Origin: Coriolopsis trogii
Taxonomy: Eukaryota > Basidiomycota > Agaricomycetes > Polyporales > Polyporaceae
Direction of reading: 5' to 3'
DNA length: 64,000 nt
NCBI GenBank assembly: GCA_020543525.1
Contig: JAHYIO010000003.1
Location: 434,001 to 498,000, forward strand
This document shows positions 47,690 through 59,545 of this stretch, piece after piece. Below the pieces are notes generated by a model. That model was given only the letters and a program-made list of their open reading frames with translations, was not told the DNA's origin and made no database searches. The translations under genes were made by a program, and so were the position numbers. The number at the start of each line of letters is the position of its first letter. Within the stretch, counting starts at the first letter, position 1.

Positions 47690-48258
47690 ATGAGCGCGCA
47701 GACGACATTCACCAAGTGCCTCTTCCTCTTCTTCGCCGTCCTTGCATTCTTCTTCCAGATCGTCGCTGGTTTGCCGGTGACTGAGTTGGAGAAGCGAGAT
47801 GTCTTCGTCCCCCCTGTGCTGTATCCTCACAAGGGAACGGTCTGGTACAAGGGCCAAAGGCATAACGTTACCTGGTAAGTTATCGCGCAGCCATAGCTGC
47901 TATCGACTATACTTTACTCACGACGCCTGCAGGGACGTTACTGGTGCTCCGGTCAACATCACCAACAAGGTTGGCAGGATCCTGTTGCGAAAGAACAACC
48001 TGTACACCCCTGGTATGTATTCCTCTGTCTCGTCAGCTGCTGCTCGCTGATCCCTCGACCGCGATAGTTATCCTCGAGAAGGGCTTCGATATCTTGCGTG
48101 GCCGCATTGAGGTGACCGTGCCTTGGGTCGAAGAAGGCAATGATTACAGCGTTGTTTGTGAGTCAGAGTGCCACCTTCCAAAGAGCTGTCGCTCACCGTT
48201 CTGTCCAGTATTCGGCGACTCGGGTAACTGGAGTCAGCAGTTCACGATCAAGGAGTAA
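47690..48258 (+). CDS. Small secreted Kre9/Knh1-like protein (Ser-Thr-rich GPI-anchored family domain)
   Basis: ATG at 47690 starts a signal peptide (FTKCLFLFFAVLAFFFQIVA) followed by LPVTELEKR, a likely Kex2-type processing site. The mature domain begins DVFVPPVLYPHKGTVWYKGQ and continues RHNVTWDVTGAPVNITNKVG, ILEKGFDILRGRIEVTVPWV, EEGNDYSVVLFGDSGNWSQQ, the pattern of the yeast Kre9/Knh1 N-terminal domain. Four exons; introns start after TG of the Trp codon (47877), after the TP residues, and after SVV. About 130 residues, with no Ser/Thr-rich stalk and no GPI signal, so it is probably freely secreted or cell-wall associated. Several N-glycosylation sites (NVT, NIT, NWS). A TATA box lies just upstream. 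Confidence 0.8.
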
Positions 48259-48855
48259 TCGAGCTTCTCCAACGAGTGCGACGGCCGTCGGCCGTCACGA
48301 ACTGAGACGAACATGGACTATGATTCACGTCATGATGGACTATTGCATTTGGACTTTATGGACTTCTTGGACTTGGACTCTCACCCTGATGATGCGATGA
48401 TGTACTTTACCTGTAGTTCTGTCGTGACGTAATGCTGTATTCCATAGTACCCTTGCCGTCGTGTACCCAACGCCAATGCGATGTATCCTCCGAAATTTTT
48501 GTGTGCCGACAACATGAAAGCGAAAAGCGGAGTGAGCAGAGAGCAGAGAGCACGGCAACGATGGAACAGGGACGGTAGCGCTAGCGGCTGGTGGTGGTGT
48601 TGGCTGACGATAGAGTTCCCGATAGGACCGACGGTAGCGGGGGCATCGTGGCGCCCGTGCGAAGGACGGCGGCTATATGGCCATTCCTTCTCGGACGATG
48701 ACTTCATGCGCTCGCACTGGAGTGGTCCACGGCCTCTGGTCAGCAGTCAGCGTATTCGGCACTATGGTCAGGACGCTCGCGTACATCGCTCGCTTTTATA
48801 TAATCTACCCCACCTTTCGTAACGTCTCGCGACCCCCCACTCCATACTTACCACC
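48259..48855. promoter_or_regulatory. Intergenic with promoter of the AAAP permease
   Basis: About 600 bases between co-directional genes. A TTATATAA string near 48796-48803 lies about 55 bases before the ATG at 48856 and is a plausible TATA element. No other gene is seen. Confidence 0.45.
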
Positions 48856-51078
48856 ATGTCCACCAACCCAAGAGACCCAATAGGCCTTACAGGACAAAGC
48901 CACGTTGAAGCGCAGACAGAATCCTCTCCGTCGACGTCTGTAGACGGTCAGGAGAAGGGCGCGAGGGGAGCAAAAGACATGTCAGGGTATGATGTGTACG
49001 GTGAAGACGCAGGATCGGCCGACAGTGAGTACTTTCTTATTCAATCCCGAAAGCTCTCAGACGACGCGCTATCCTTGTGCAGTCCACTACCGAACCATGG
49101 TTTGGTGGAAAGCCGCCGCGCTCATGCTCGCGGAGACCGTGTCACTCGGGGTAAGTCGCAATTCGCCTACTTTCTCGTACCATAGGGTTTACTGATCCTC
49201 TGTCCTTGTGTGCAGATCCTGTCCATCCCATCGGTATTTGCGAGAGTCGGCATGGTTGCGGGGGTTATTCTTGTCATCGTGAGTTCGTGGAAAATAACAG
49301 GTGCACCATGATATGATGCTCACAAACTGTATGCAGGGCCTGGGACTCATCGCAACTGCGACTGGATACCTCATTGGCCTCTTCAAGATACGATACCCAC
49401 ATGTACACAATATGGCTGATGCTGGACAGATACTCGCAGGGCCCATTGGACGCGAAGTTCTGGGCGCTGCGCAAGTCATCTTCATCGTCTTCCTATGTGG
49501 CAGCCACGTCCTTACAGGGCTGATTGCTTTCGATACCAGTGAGTAGTGCATCTCGTGAACACCTTGCGTCCATGGCTGCGAGGAGTGGGATGACGTTGAC
49601 ACAAACCTTGTCCATACACTCACCGCTATTAGCAGTCGTGCGCAGTTGTATGTGCAGTTTGCGACGAAGCGCTGACATCTTTTACCGACAGTCACGGCCG
49701 GCGCATCCTGTTCGGTTGTTTGGGCAGTTGTCACGGCAGTGGTATGCCTATTACTCACAGTGCCAAGGACCCTTGACGGCATCTCCTACTTGAGCGTGGC
49801 ATCGTTCATCTCCATCATCAGTAAGCCGTCGGCCAATATGAAACAGGCTTGGAGTGTTGACATATCTCGCTCTAAAGGTGCGGTACTCATCACAATGATT
49901 GGGGTTGGCGTTGCAGGCCACCAAGGAAGTGTCAAAGTAACTGCCGACTTGACTTTTGCCAGCGGATTCTTGGCCGTCACTGATATTGTATGTAGTATTG
50001 CGCGCTCATACGTCTGACATGCACTGACGAGCCTCCACGTAGATCTTCGCATACGCGGGCCACGTCGCGTTCTTCACCTTCATCGCAGAGATGAAGAAGC
50101 CTGAGGACTTCCCGAAAGCGCTGTACATGCTGCAGATCGCCGACACCACGCTGTACTTGATCGTAGGCGTCGTCGTCTACGCCTTCACTGGTGATACTGC
50201 AGTCTCGCCCGCCCTCGGCAACACGGGCACGGTTTTGAGGAAGATAGCGTACGGTATTGCGCTTCCCACGATTGTCATTGCCGGTGTCATCAACGGACAT
50301 GTCTGCGCGAAGCTCGTATTCGTTAGGATGTGAGTTTGACATTTGAATGTTATGTATCAGCTTCATGCTCACAATGACTCTATAGTTTCCGCAGGAAAGG
50401 CTATCCCTCGAGACATATGACATCGCATACATGGACGGGATGGCTTACCTGGATCGGGATCTGCGCCGCTATCTGGGCGTTGGCATTTGTGATCGCTGAA
50501 GTGTGAGTGCGAACGGGCTCGCGTAAGGACGCTGCTGATGCGCTTGATATAGTATTCCTTTCTTCAACGATCTTCTCGGAGTTATTAGTGCCATCTTCGC
50601 TAGGTATGCCTTGGTGCTGTATGCATGGCGACGCTTCCGCTGACCTTGAGGATCACTTCCAGCTGGTTCACATATGGCATTTCCGTTAGTAGATGGGGAC
50701 TCGCTCCATGCACGTATCATACCGAACTAATCGATCTTGTCAGGGCATCTTCTGGTTCCATCTTACCCCGCGATCAGAGCGGTGGAAGACGTGGCAGCAG
50801 AAGTTGAAGACGATTTTCTGGGCGGGCATCATAGCGGTAAGTGTATAGCGACTCACCTCCGGTGGCAGCTCGGACCGCTTACGAACGACTACTTAGATGG
50901 GCGGCTTTATTATGGTAGCTGGACTGTATGCCAGCATCAACAGCATCATCGAAGGTGCGTTCTACTCATCAGCGTGTCGAAGGCCTCCTCAGTTGACTTT
51001 CACATGCCGATTCGTCCAGGTTATCGCGAAGGCGGCTTCCCTGGACCGTTCACCTGCGCGAATCAAGCTCTGGCCTAG
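48856..51078 (+). CDS. Amino acid permease of the AAAP (Aa_trans) family
   Basis: Polytopic amino acid/auxin permease-type transporter. ATG at 48856 opens a hydrophilic N-terminal tail (about 55 residues). The first transmembrane region is WWKAAALMLAETVSLGILSI, which holds the family ETVSLGILSIPS block. Next come LATATGYLIG-like helix 2 (ATATGYLIGLFKIRYP), VIFIVFLCGSHVLTGLIAFD, SVVWAVVTAVVCLLLTVPRT, FAYAGHVAFFTFIAEMKKPE (the conserved loop), TDIIFAYAGH, and later GFIMVAGLYASINSI. About eleven exons with 45-65 base introns; stop at 51076-51078 after FTCANQALA. Length, about 450 residues, and order fit fungal neutral amino acid permeases related to Neurospora mtr. The substrate cannot be fixed by reading. 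Confidence 0.88.
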
Positions 51079-52014
51079 GCTCATGAGATTACAGACGAGA
51101 TGAAATTCGGGACGACCTTATAAATCCTGTTCCATGATGTCCTGAGCTGTATCTTGGGCCACACGCACTGTAGCATAGAAGTATCCAATCTGACCACGCT
51201 TATGCGTGGTTAAGTCTTGATGTGAGATATCCCAGATGTCCTTTGGGTGGGAGCACCGCCTTCAGTTCCATATGTAAAGCACTGCATGGTTCGCAATCGA
51301 GAGAGCCGTGGCAAATCAGGTTGGGCGGCTGGCGCCAATCACATGTATCCGGTGTAGACGCTGACAGATTCAGCCGCAGTTTCTTGTTCGGCAAACGAGT
51401 CCACGTAAGACCTCCGTCGTCTCGTCCGAGTCGCTCGACCAGGCTCGACCGCCCACGGTGACGTAGCCGTTGGACCTGGAGAGTAAGTATGTAGCTGTCA
51501 ATGACAGCAAATGCGCCGCCGTCGAGGCCTCGGGGGTAGCAGGTGAGCCCAATCGCCTTGTTAGGGGAGGACGTACGGCCATTCACTGCCGTTGCAGCGC
51601 GTAGGTTTTTGAATGACTGCGACTGATGCGGGATGGTCGTCAGATCTGATGCATACACTAGTGATTTCGCGATTCTATTGAGTGCAATTGGTACGCAGGA
51701 GCGTCGGCGGCAGTACCCATCATTCGAACACCTCGTTGTTTCCTCAGGCTAGCCCTGCCCGCCCGCGCCCGCAGGGTGTTAGGCGTTCATTGTTGGATGA
51801 GTCGACTGACTTATATAACGGAGCGTAGCATGTCTGCGCCACCTTATTTCACCTGGCTTACCCTTCGGCCCCGGGCACCCCCCGTCCTCGACGTCGCACT
51901 CGCAATCGCCCTCGGTCTCGGTCCGTTTCCTCCCTTTGTTCTTCGGGGTGTTTGTCTCCTCCATCTTCACGTCCTTCACGCTCACGCCTTGCACGCTTCT
52001 GAACGCCCCTCACG
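51079..52014. other. Intergenic, possible minus-strand remnant
   Basis: A minus-strand frame at 51658-51200 is open for 153 codons but has no ATG. A splice-like acceptor (CTCTCCAG near 51480) could lead instead into SNGYVTVGGRAWSSDSDETT with a stop at 51370. Neither model is complete and no family is recognised. The stretch nearest 52015 is C/T-rich on the plus strand and suits the leader of the GT8 gene. Confidence 0.35.
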
Positions 52015-53161
52015 ATGGTTCGACTTTCTTTGTATGCGATGGGATGGGAGCACAGGCCGTCCACTTGGGGTTGGCTGCCGTGGACAGGACTTGTCTCTCT
52101 CGGGCTCAACATCTGGGGGCTTGTCTACGTACTCAATCACAGACCAGTCATGACCCCGCTCGACAGATTCGCTTCATTGTGAGTACTCGCTCGCTTGCGC
52201 CCACCACTGCACACGCATTAATCACGCCGCTTGTAGACACACCCTGCCTCTAGTGAACGAGAACGCTATGGCAGACACGACACCGCTGGCTCACTCAATG
52301 GGGAACGTCGTCGCTACGAGTTTCTTCACGGACGAGTTCGCCACCGCCGTCGCGGCGCTCGGCCACTCGCTCAACCGCGTCAACACGACCGCCCGACGGA
52401 TAGCGCTCTACATCCCCGAACAAGTCTCTCCACGGGGCCTCTGTATCGCCACTGCTACGGGCTTCGAGCCGCACCCCATACAGCGCATCAAACCGCCGGA
52501 CGGCGGCGACGGGGTGTGGTACCACTTCATCGACCAGTACACGAAGCTCCGGCTCTGGGAGCTCGGGGACAGCATCGGAGCCGAGGCGGTGGTGTACCTC
52601 GACGCGGACATGCTCGCGATGCGCAACTTTGACGAGCTCTTCTCGCTCCCCTATGGCTTCGCGGCGAGCCCGGACGTCCTCATGGGCCGGAAGGGGTTCC
52701 GCTCGATGCAGTTCAACGCGGGGATGCTGTTCGTACGGCCGGACGGGGAGGTCTTCCGGGACATGTTGCGCAAGATCGGGACGGCCTCGTACGGACATTC
52801 GGACGCGGAGCAGGGGTTCTTGAACGCGTTCTACGCCAAAGATGTCGTGCGGCTGCCGTTCCACTATAACGCGAACCTGGCGATCAAGCTGCGGAACCGG
52901 AGGCTGTGGGAGGGGATCAGGGAGGAGATCAGAGTCGTGCATTATACGGTCGTGAAGCCGTTCACGAAGGACGAGAAGTCGTATGAGGGGGTGCCGATGC
53001 ACGAGCTCGTGGCGAACGCGAGGAGACGGGCGGGCGAGTGGGGCGGGATGTTTGCGGAGGAGATCGAGGTCTGGGCGCGGACGTGGCAGGCGACATACGC
53101 GACGTATGGGCGGAAGCTCGAAGACTGCAAGGAGCTTTCGAACAAACCAGGTATTCATTGA
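52015..53161 (+). CDS. Membrane-anchored GT8 family glycosyltransferase
   Basis: Two exons, 52015-52178 and 52237-53161, coding 362 residues. The short cytosolic N terminus (MVRLSLYAMGWEHRPSTWGW) is followed by a signal-anchor helix (LVSLGLNIWGLVYVL), so it is a type II membrane protein, likely Golgi. The catalytic domain starts at NVVATSFFTDEFATAVAALG. Key motifs are VVYLDADMLAMRNFDELFSL with the metal-binding DxD (DAD), FNAGMLFVRPDGEVFRDMLR, and HSDAEQGFLNAFYA. The domain is the glycogenin/galactinol synthase-type GT8 fold; the sugar donor and acceptor are not known. Exon 1 is preferred to the ATG at 52259 because the 52179-52236 intron joins it in frame and supplies the anchor. Confidence 0.85.
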
Positions 53162-53932
53162 GCTCTACCGGGCTTCACATATGCCTCCGGGTGTTCCAGG
53201 ACGGCAACCCGTTTACCCTTCGAGCTTTTTGCCGACACGCCACGGTCAATCTTTGCAATCAGCTCATTCACACGTTCTCCACACGTACTTAGTGTATACT
53301 CTAGGCGTCATCGGACGATTACTCACTGTATTCTAGCAAGCATGTTGCTCTCTGCCAGGACTGGAAAGTAGTACACGTACTTACTTTGCTTGTCGTTTCT
53401 CTCATGTGAGGTTCCCAAAAGTACAATAATCATGATCGATGTCGAGAAGCTTTACGTGCGTGGAACCGTAGACGAGAACACGCCCGTGTAGATGGAGAGA
53501 GTCGTGGCCGTGCTTGGAGGATTCGGAGTGCCACCACGTTGACGCCGTCCCGAGCTCCCCACGGAAGCGCCCATGCATGAGGGAAGTGAACGCACGGAGC
53601 CGTCTTCCGGGAGATGCTGATAGCAGTCATCATCGGATTGGCAGTGGTCACAAAGTAAATGAGAGGGCTGGCCGACATCGACAGACTGCACGTTCGGAGG
53701 TGGAGAAGACTGGAATCCTCAGAAGGCTCGCAGACGAGGATGGAGTCAGTTTGGTCGTCTCGGTTCATGTTGCTGTGGCAGACGGACTGCCGCCAACAAT
53801 GTCTACGTAACCCTCCCTCGGACCCCCACCTCGTTCCCCCCCTTCTCGCACTTATCACCCCGCCTCGCGGCCCAACTTGAGTGTTCTCAACGCCGGTGCA
53901 TCTCTCCCAGCACTGTCAGAGAGCACTGCGCC
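53162..53932. other. Intergenic between GT8 and CTL genes
   Basis: About 770 bases between co-directional genes. Short frames on both strands lack motifs. The last 120 bases before 53933 are C-rich on the plus strand and suit a leader. Confidence 0.45.
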
Positions 53933-56642
53933 ATGGCGGCCTCATTCGCGGCCTATGCCTCCCAGTTTCTCAATAGGCAGCAGACCGGCGCATCTAGTCT
54001 GTCCTCCTCTCAGCCCCTCTTCTACTCTTTTGAAACGGACAATGGGTCCCACGCAGGCAACCTACATCATGCTGATCTCGATGACCTCGACGATCCTCAC
54101 TTGCGAGCCAGCAATGTGAGCAGGACGACTGTTCGGAGGGACCCAGAGATCCCGGAGGATGAGGAGGACCCATATCTCCGCCTGGACGAGGAGGATCCTG
54201 GTGTCTCTCGACAACAGGCCGCGTCCATACCTCTCCTTGGAGTGTCTGAGCCTGATGGAGGTAAGGGGTGGCTTGCTCATGCATCTCCTCTCCGCTCTCC
54301 CTCTCCATCGCCGTCAAACTCCTCGGCGGACTCGAGTCCACCTCCCGACATCCTCCATCCCCAGTCACCTCCTCGTCCCACACGTCCACCACCACCACGA
54401 ACCTCGTACCAGCCGGCCCCTCCTCCCCGCACGGCCGTATCCTTATCTCTAACAGAGTCATTACTTCCTCGAGACGGCCGCACACGACCTGTAGATGTCT
54501 TCTCCCTCCCCGATCCCCGATACGTTCCCCGTAATCGCCGGAAGTTCAACGACTCTATATGGACCACCGTCTGGTGTGCCGGTGTCAGCATATGTTTGTT
54601 CTGCTCCCTCCTCACCCTCTTCCTCACACATCCATATCCTGGCCGCTCCAAGAAGCAGTCATACACCACCCTCCTGCATACAGTACCTTTGCTCACCATC
54701 CTCACATTTGTGAGCGCTGTGGTGTGCTATGTCCATGTGTTTCTCCTCCGTATATTCGTCAAGCCAGTCATGGTCGCTACTTCGGTGTTCATCCCCGCTA
54801 CGCTGCTGATATCGGCGGTATGGGCCTTCGTTGGGAGCTTCATGTGGGATAGCAATGAAGAACCAACATGGGGTGAGACTGTCGGGTGAGTTGTTTTCCC
54901 TTACGTCTACTTTGTCTATTTGGCTCAATATTTTGGCCTCTCCAGCCTGAGACTCTTCGCTCTGGTTCCTCTGGTGCTTGCTGTCCTTACGGGACGTCGG
55001 TTGCTCCATCTTCCCCGAGACATTCACACTGCATCCTCACTGCTTACCCTGACAACACGGCTGCTCATGGAGAACCCGTTCCTTCTTGCTCTATCTCCAG
55101 CCGTCCTGCTTGCTATGCTCCTGCTTTCAATTCCCTTCCTCACGCTTGCTTTCCGTCTGCTACTTGTTGGCTACTTCACCGACAACACACCTCGATCAGC
55201 GTGGCATGTGAAGGAGTGGGCGCATTGGGCGATCGCGGGGACCATCATTGTTTGGCTATGGTCGTGGGGAGTCGCGCGGGGGTTACTTCGGACGACATGT
55301 GCGGCAGTGATAGGGGCTTGGTACTTCTCAGAGTGAGTGATTAGCCTTTTGGATGCGTGCTAGTTCAACTCAATCATTTTCGACCCTAGCCCCTCACTCC
55401 CACCGCCGCCCCCAACGTCAACCCACACTATCCATGCTGCCCTGACGAGGTCAACCCAACCATCTCTTGGGACCATTGTTCTTTCTGCGCTCATAGTCAC
55501 CGCTATCCGTGCGCTGGGTCTATTAGCGATGGGCCTTCGTGCTCTTCCGGCATATCTTCCTCCTTACATGCGCATCGTGAGCGTCGGGGCCACCATGGCA
55601 GTGGGATACCTCGAGGCAGCCACGAACTCGCTGAGCACATACGCGCTCATCTACACCGGTTTGACTGGAGACGCGTTCTTCCCTAGTGCGAGGCGGGCTC
55701 GGGCACTCACGGGGGCAGTGGAGAGTCCGTCGATGATTAACTATCGAAGGAGGTTCAAGACTGAACGTGAGGCTCTCCTACCTTCTACATAGACAGACCA
55801 TACTGATGGTTGCGCTTTGTCTAGCACCCCTCACACTGCTCACCGTCGCGCCGCTGACGTTGACGTTTCCCTTTGCCCTCATAACTTACCTGTTCGTAGC
55901 GCATACGCTGAATGCGCCAGACTCGGCTCTCTCCGCCGCTCTGCTTGCTGGTGGTGTCACTGCGTTGGTCGGCCTGTTCTGTATCGGTCTCGTGAAGGAT
56001 ACGTGAGTACCCGAGCTATATGATGTGCCTTGCTTTGGCTAAACGGTTGCAGTGCGGATACCTTGTACATCTGCTACTGCATTGACAAGGACGTAGGGGA
56101 GCGACGCCGAGAAGAAGTATTTTCTGCTGTAAGTCGTCGACGTCATTCACATAACATGCTCGCAATCATTGACCGACCTCTTCCAGTTCGAGTACGAGAA
56201 CCGCAACAGACCGGCACAACCCGTAGCGCAGCGCAATACCGCACCTATACTGCCGACGCACCAAGACCGCCGGCAGCCTCTGCCCTCATCGCCCCCACAG
56301 TCAACGCGGCCGCTCATCTCGCACGCTCCCCCGGTGCACCGCGACTCCACGCCGGATCCGTTCGACGTCGAGTATTCTCCGTCAGACGACGAGGCGTCGC
56401 ACACGTACCCTGGGCCGCATGATCATCTGGATCCATATTCGCCAGGGTCGTCGGCAATGATGTCCCAGGGAGGGATGCGCACGACGGTGTCGAATCCGCG
56501 ACTGCCGCTGAGCCAGCGGATGCCTTCGGATACTGGCATGCTCCGGTCTGGAGGGCTGGTGGGTGCTCTGGAGCCCCCTGTGGAGAGCGACGAAGAGGAC
56601 GGGGACGATAGCCAGCTGTTCCCTGGGAGTGACCTGTTTTAG
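53933..56642 (+). CDS. Choline-transporter-like membrane protein (CTL/PNS1 family)
   Basis: Large polytopic protein of the CTL (DUF580) family, named for yeast Pns1; its transport role in fungi is unclear. ATG at 53933 begins a disordered cytosolic N terminus of about 205 residues with acidic and Pro-rich stretches. The first helix follows FNDSIWTTVWCAGVSICLFC. Other helices include LLTILTFVSAVVCYVHVFLL, LISAVWAFVGSFMW and IAGTIIVWLWSWGVARGLLR. The family block near the end reads VKDTADTLYICYCIDKD, which precedes a C-terminal cytosolic tail of about 150 residues that is Pro/Ser-rich and acidic. Six exons; introns near 54887-54945, 55334-55389, 55769-55826, 56003-56052 and 56129-56187. Length, about 810 residues, is longer than yeast Pns1 because of the two tails. 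Confidence 0.88.
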
Positions 56643-57524
56643 ATCGTGCTAGTTCGTAGAGGGATGAGGGCTGTGGGTCGTCGGTTGATCTCACTGCAAT
56701 GTACATGTAGGAAGGCATGTTTATGCTGCCTCGTCGGACCGAGGTGGATCTATGCATGGTGGACTGACTCTGCTTACGAACTCACTGTCTACTTAATGGG
56801 GCTCGAGCGAGGGCCATTTCGTCACCCCTGCTACTCAGCCTGTATGTATATATACTCATGGGCCTGTACATCTCAATCCGTAGGATCTCTGTCTCGTCTT
56901 TACGTCCATGCCATTGTTGATGCCCCATGTCTTATGTCTCGTCCACGCTTGTCAGGTACTATCTAGATGACATCGCCTTAGCATGGTTTGTTGGATTGTG
57001 TACATGCGTATACAATGCGAACGGGATACTCTCGCTTGGAACCCGTCGAACACACCCGGCGCGTGAGACCAGCAATCTCAACTCAGGGCAGTTCTGGGAC
57101 AGCGTAGATTCGATGCTGCTACAACTTGAAGGCTCATCTCATTGATGCTATACACTGCTTACCTGTATAAGTATCCAGTGTGGAATGACTCCTCATCATC
57201 GCTGTCCCCATCCCGTTTCTTACCGTTATCGTCCGCCTCACCGTCTTCATCGCTAGCTTCACCGTCCCACACATTCTGTGGGCTTCAGCTGAGCTGCTAG
57301 TCGCTCTGTAGACGCGAAGCGCTGTGCCAGTTGAGACATCGATAGATCGGTCGCGGTAGATGGTTGCCACTTCCCGCAGGTTTTACGGTCTATATTCATG
57401 ACCCTATACATCTCCCCCATCGATTCCTGTCTCATTCCATCTTGAAAGGTTGTCTCTGGATACGGGGTTTGCAGCAACAGAGCAGTCTATTCCGCATCAC
57501 TTTCCGACTCAGAGAGTCAGAGGC
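56643..57524. other. Convergent intergenic region
   Basis: About 0.9 kb between the ends of the CTL gene (+) and the oxidoreductase (-). AT content is higher than in the genes. It should contain both 3' ends; no gene was recognised. Confidence 0.5.
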
Positions 57525-59038
57525 TCATAGCTTGCTCTGTACGGCTGGGCGTGCATCGTGGTTGACCCGGATAACGATCTTCCCGAAATGGTCACCGTCC
57601 CCCAGCAGCTTGAAGCCCTCGTCGGCGGACTCGAGCCCGTCGAGGACGTGCGAGACGACGGGGACGATCTTGTGCTCGGCCATGAAGTTCGTGGCGTCGA
57701 GGAGGTCCTTGTGCGAGCCCATCGTGGAGCCAAGAAGCTTCTGGTTCTTCATGACTTCGCGCATCGTCATCGACACTGACGGCGATGTGTGCCTGTCGCG
57801 CACGCGTATGTATTGCAGATCAGCCAAAGTGTTGAGAGCGATGGTAGAGAGGGGGGAGGAGACGTACATTCCATAGACGACGACGCGTCCACCCTGCTTC
57901 AGGAGAGGAGATGTCTTGCCCATGATGTCGCCTCCGCCGGCGTCGATAACGGTACTGAGCAGGGACGCGCCGTGCCTTTTCATGAGTTGCCCAAGCTGAA
58001 CGGGCCAGTCCTCTGAGATCCCAGACAGAGTGAGCGCCAGCTCCGGTCAGAAGATCATCGGTATGTGTTGAACGCACTGGCTCTGTAGCTGACGCCGCCC
58101 TTCGCGCCGAGCTCTACCGCTCGACGGATCTTATCCTCGCCGCCGCTCGTGACGTAGACATTCGCGCCTTTCGCGACACATAGCTGGAGCGTGAGAAGGG
58201 CTACACCTCCCCCGATGCCGGTGATGAGCACGTTGTCGCCCGTTTGGACGGCCCCGTTTATCATCGTAGCTCTGGTGTGCTCAGTCAGTACAGGACGCGC
58301 TCAACGGGACGCGCTAGACGGGCAGCCGCGGAATGCGTGGAGTTGCTTACCTCCACGCGGTCACGGCCCCGAGCGGCCAGGCGGCAGCGTGGACATCGTC
58401 GACGTGGTCCGGGGTCGGGATGACCTGTGTGCGCTCGACGACGACGTATTGGGCGAAAGTGCCGAAGGGGGTCATCTTGACTCCCCCTACGACCGTAAAT
58501 CTGCATATCAGGTTCAGCACGAATCATGCAAGTTTGAGACGTTCGCTTGGAAACCCGACTTACGGGCCCTCTGGTGCTTCTGGATCCCGCTCCCAGCCTC
58601 GCATGGGCAGCATGAAGACACGTCTCGATAGCAGGGCATCGTTCTTGTCACCCGAGGCAATCACAACGCCTATTTGCATGCACACATCGCGAGTAAGCGT
58701 CTGTCTCGAGAGGTCCACGAACAGAGGTTGGCTCAGTACCTGCGGCGTCCGCACCGAGGACGTTTCCGAACCCGATGCCAGGGTACATGCCCTTACGGAT
58801 CCATAACTTGGGAGGGTGTGAATGCGGAGTCGCTACACCGCACATCGAGCTCTGGCTAACTCACGTCTCTGTGGTTGAACGCGGCGGCATGAACCTTGAC
58901 CAGGATTTCGCCAGGCTTGAGCTGTGGGATGGGCCGCTCTTCGACTACGGCATCATGGAAGACGGGCTTGGTCGCCTGTGCGACCTTGCGCACTACCAGG
59001 GCCCTGGTCGTCTTTGGAATTTGCACGACGGCAGACAT
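57525..59038 (-). CDS. MDR-type alcohol dehydrogenase / quinone oxidoreductase
   Basis: Medium-chain dehydrogenase/reductase using NAD(P)H. ATG at 59038 (MSAVVQIPKTTRALVVRKVA). The N-terminal GroES-like half has PGEILVKVHAAAFNHRDLWI, RKGMYPGIGFGNVLGADAAG and FGTFAQYVVVERTQVIPTPD. The Rossmann half has NVLITGIGGGVALLTLQLCV and then TSGGEDKIRRAVELGAKGG. It closes with VIDAGGGDIMGKTSPLLKQG and MKNQKLLGSTMGSHKDL. Seven exons; the VVVYGM to HTSPSV join uses acceptor GCGCGACAG. No structural zinc four-Cys loop is seen, so it is closer to zinc-free quinone-reductase-like members. The physiological substrate is unknown. Divergent from the TFIIIC gene. Confidence 0.87.
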
Positions 59039-59545
59039 GCTCTGGGTAAGTTTGAGAAGGCATCTGGTGGAGGACGAGAGGGTGCTATGTACATTGTACA
59101 CTCACGGTCAGGCGTCGGGGAAGTCCGGCTAATGTATTATCCGCGTAGCCGGCTCCGGCTTTTCCGGGCTGTGGGCGTCGTTCAAATGATACTAGTAAGT
59201 ATAGTTACTCAATGATGGTCGATTTCTTAACACATAGTGATCTATAGTGATCCGGGCCGCCGACTCCGGCTCTGCTCATTGGCGTTCCAATGCGCAGTGA
59301 CCACTACCATTGTCCATACCTCTTCCATCCCTTTTCCCCTCTCGGCAGAGAAGATTAGAGGTCGTGCACGTAAGGCTACTGAGTCTGGAGACTTAGACCA
59401 ATCTCAGGCTCTCATCCCGTTGGACCAGAAATTTGCAGGCTCTCGGATCTTGGTCGCACAGGAAACCCACTCTAACGGTACACAAGTGACAACACAATCA
59501 AAGATTCAACGCGTCGTTGCTGATGGCTGCCATTATGCTCCTAGA
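59039..59545. promoter_or_regulatory. Divergent promoter region, MDR gene / TFC6-like gene
   Basis: About 500 bases between outward-reading genes. The TFC6 frame is open upstream to 59237, but the stretch before 59546 is not of coding character in the family. GGCTCCGGC-like strings occur twice (near 59150 and 59265). Confidence 0.4.

Noticed and set aside
51200..51658. 153-codon minus-strand frame
   Set aside because: No ATG in frame, and an alternative splice gives a different reading. Not enough for a gene call.
52295..53158. 287-codon minus-strand open frame
   Set aside because: Exact antisense of the GT8 catalytic exon; Arg/His/Pro-rich shadow.
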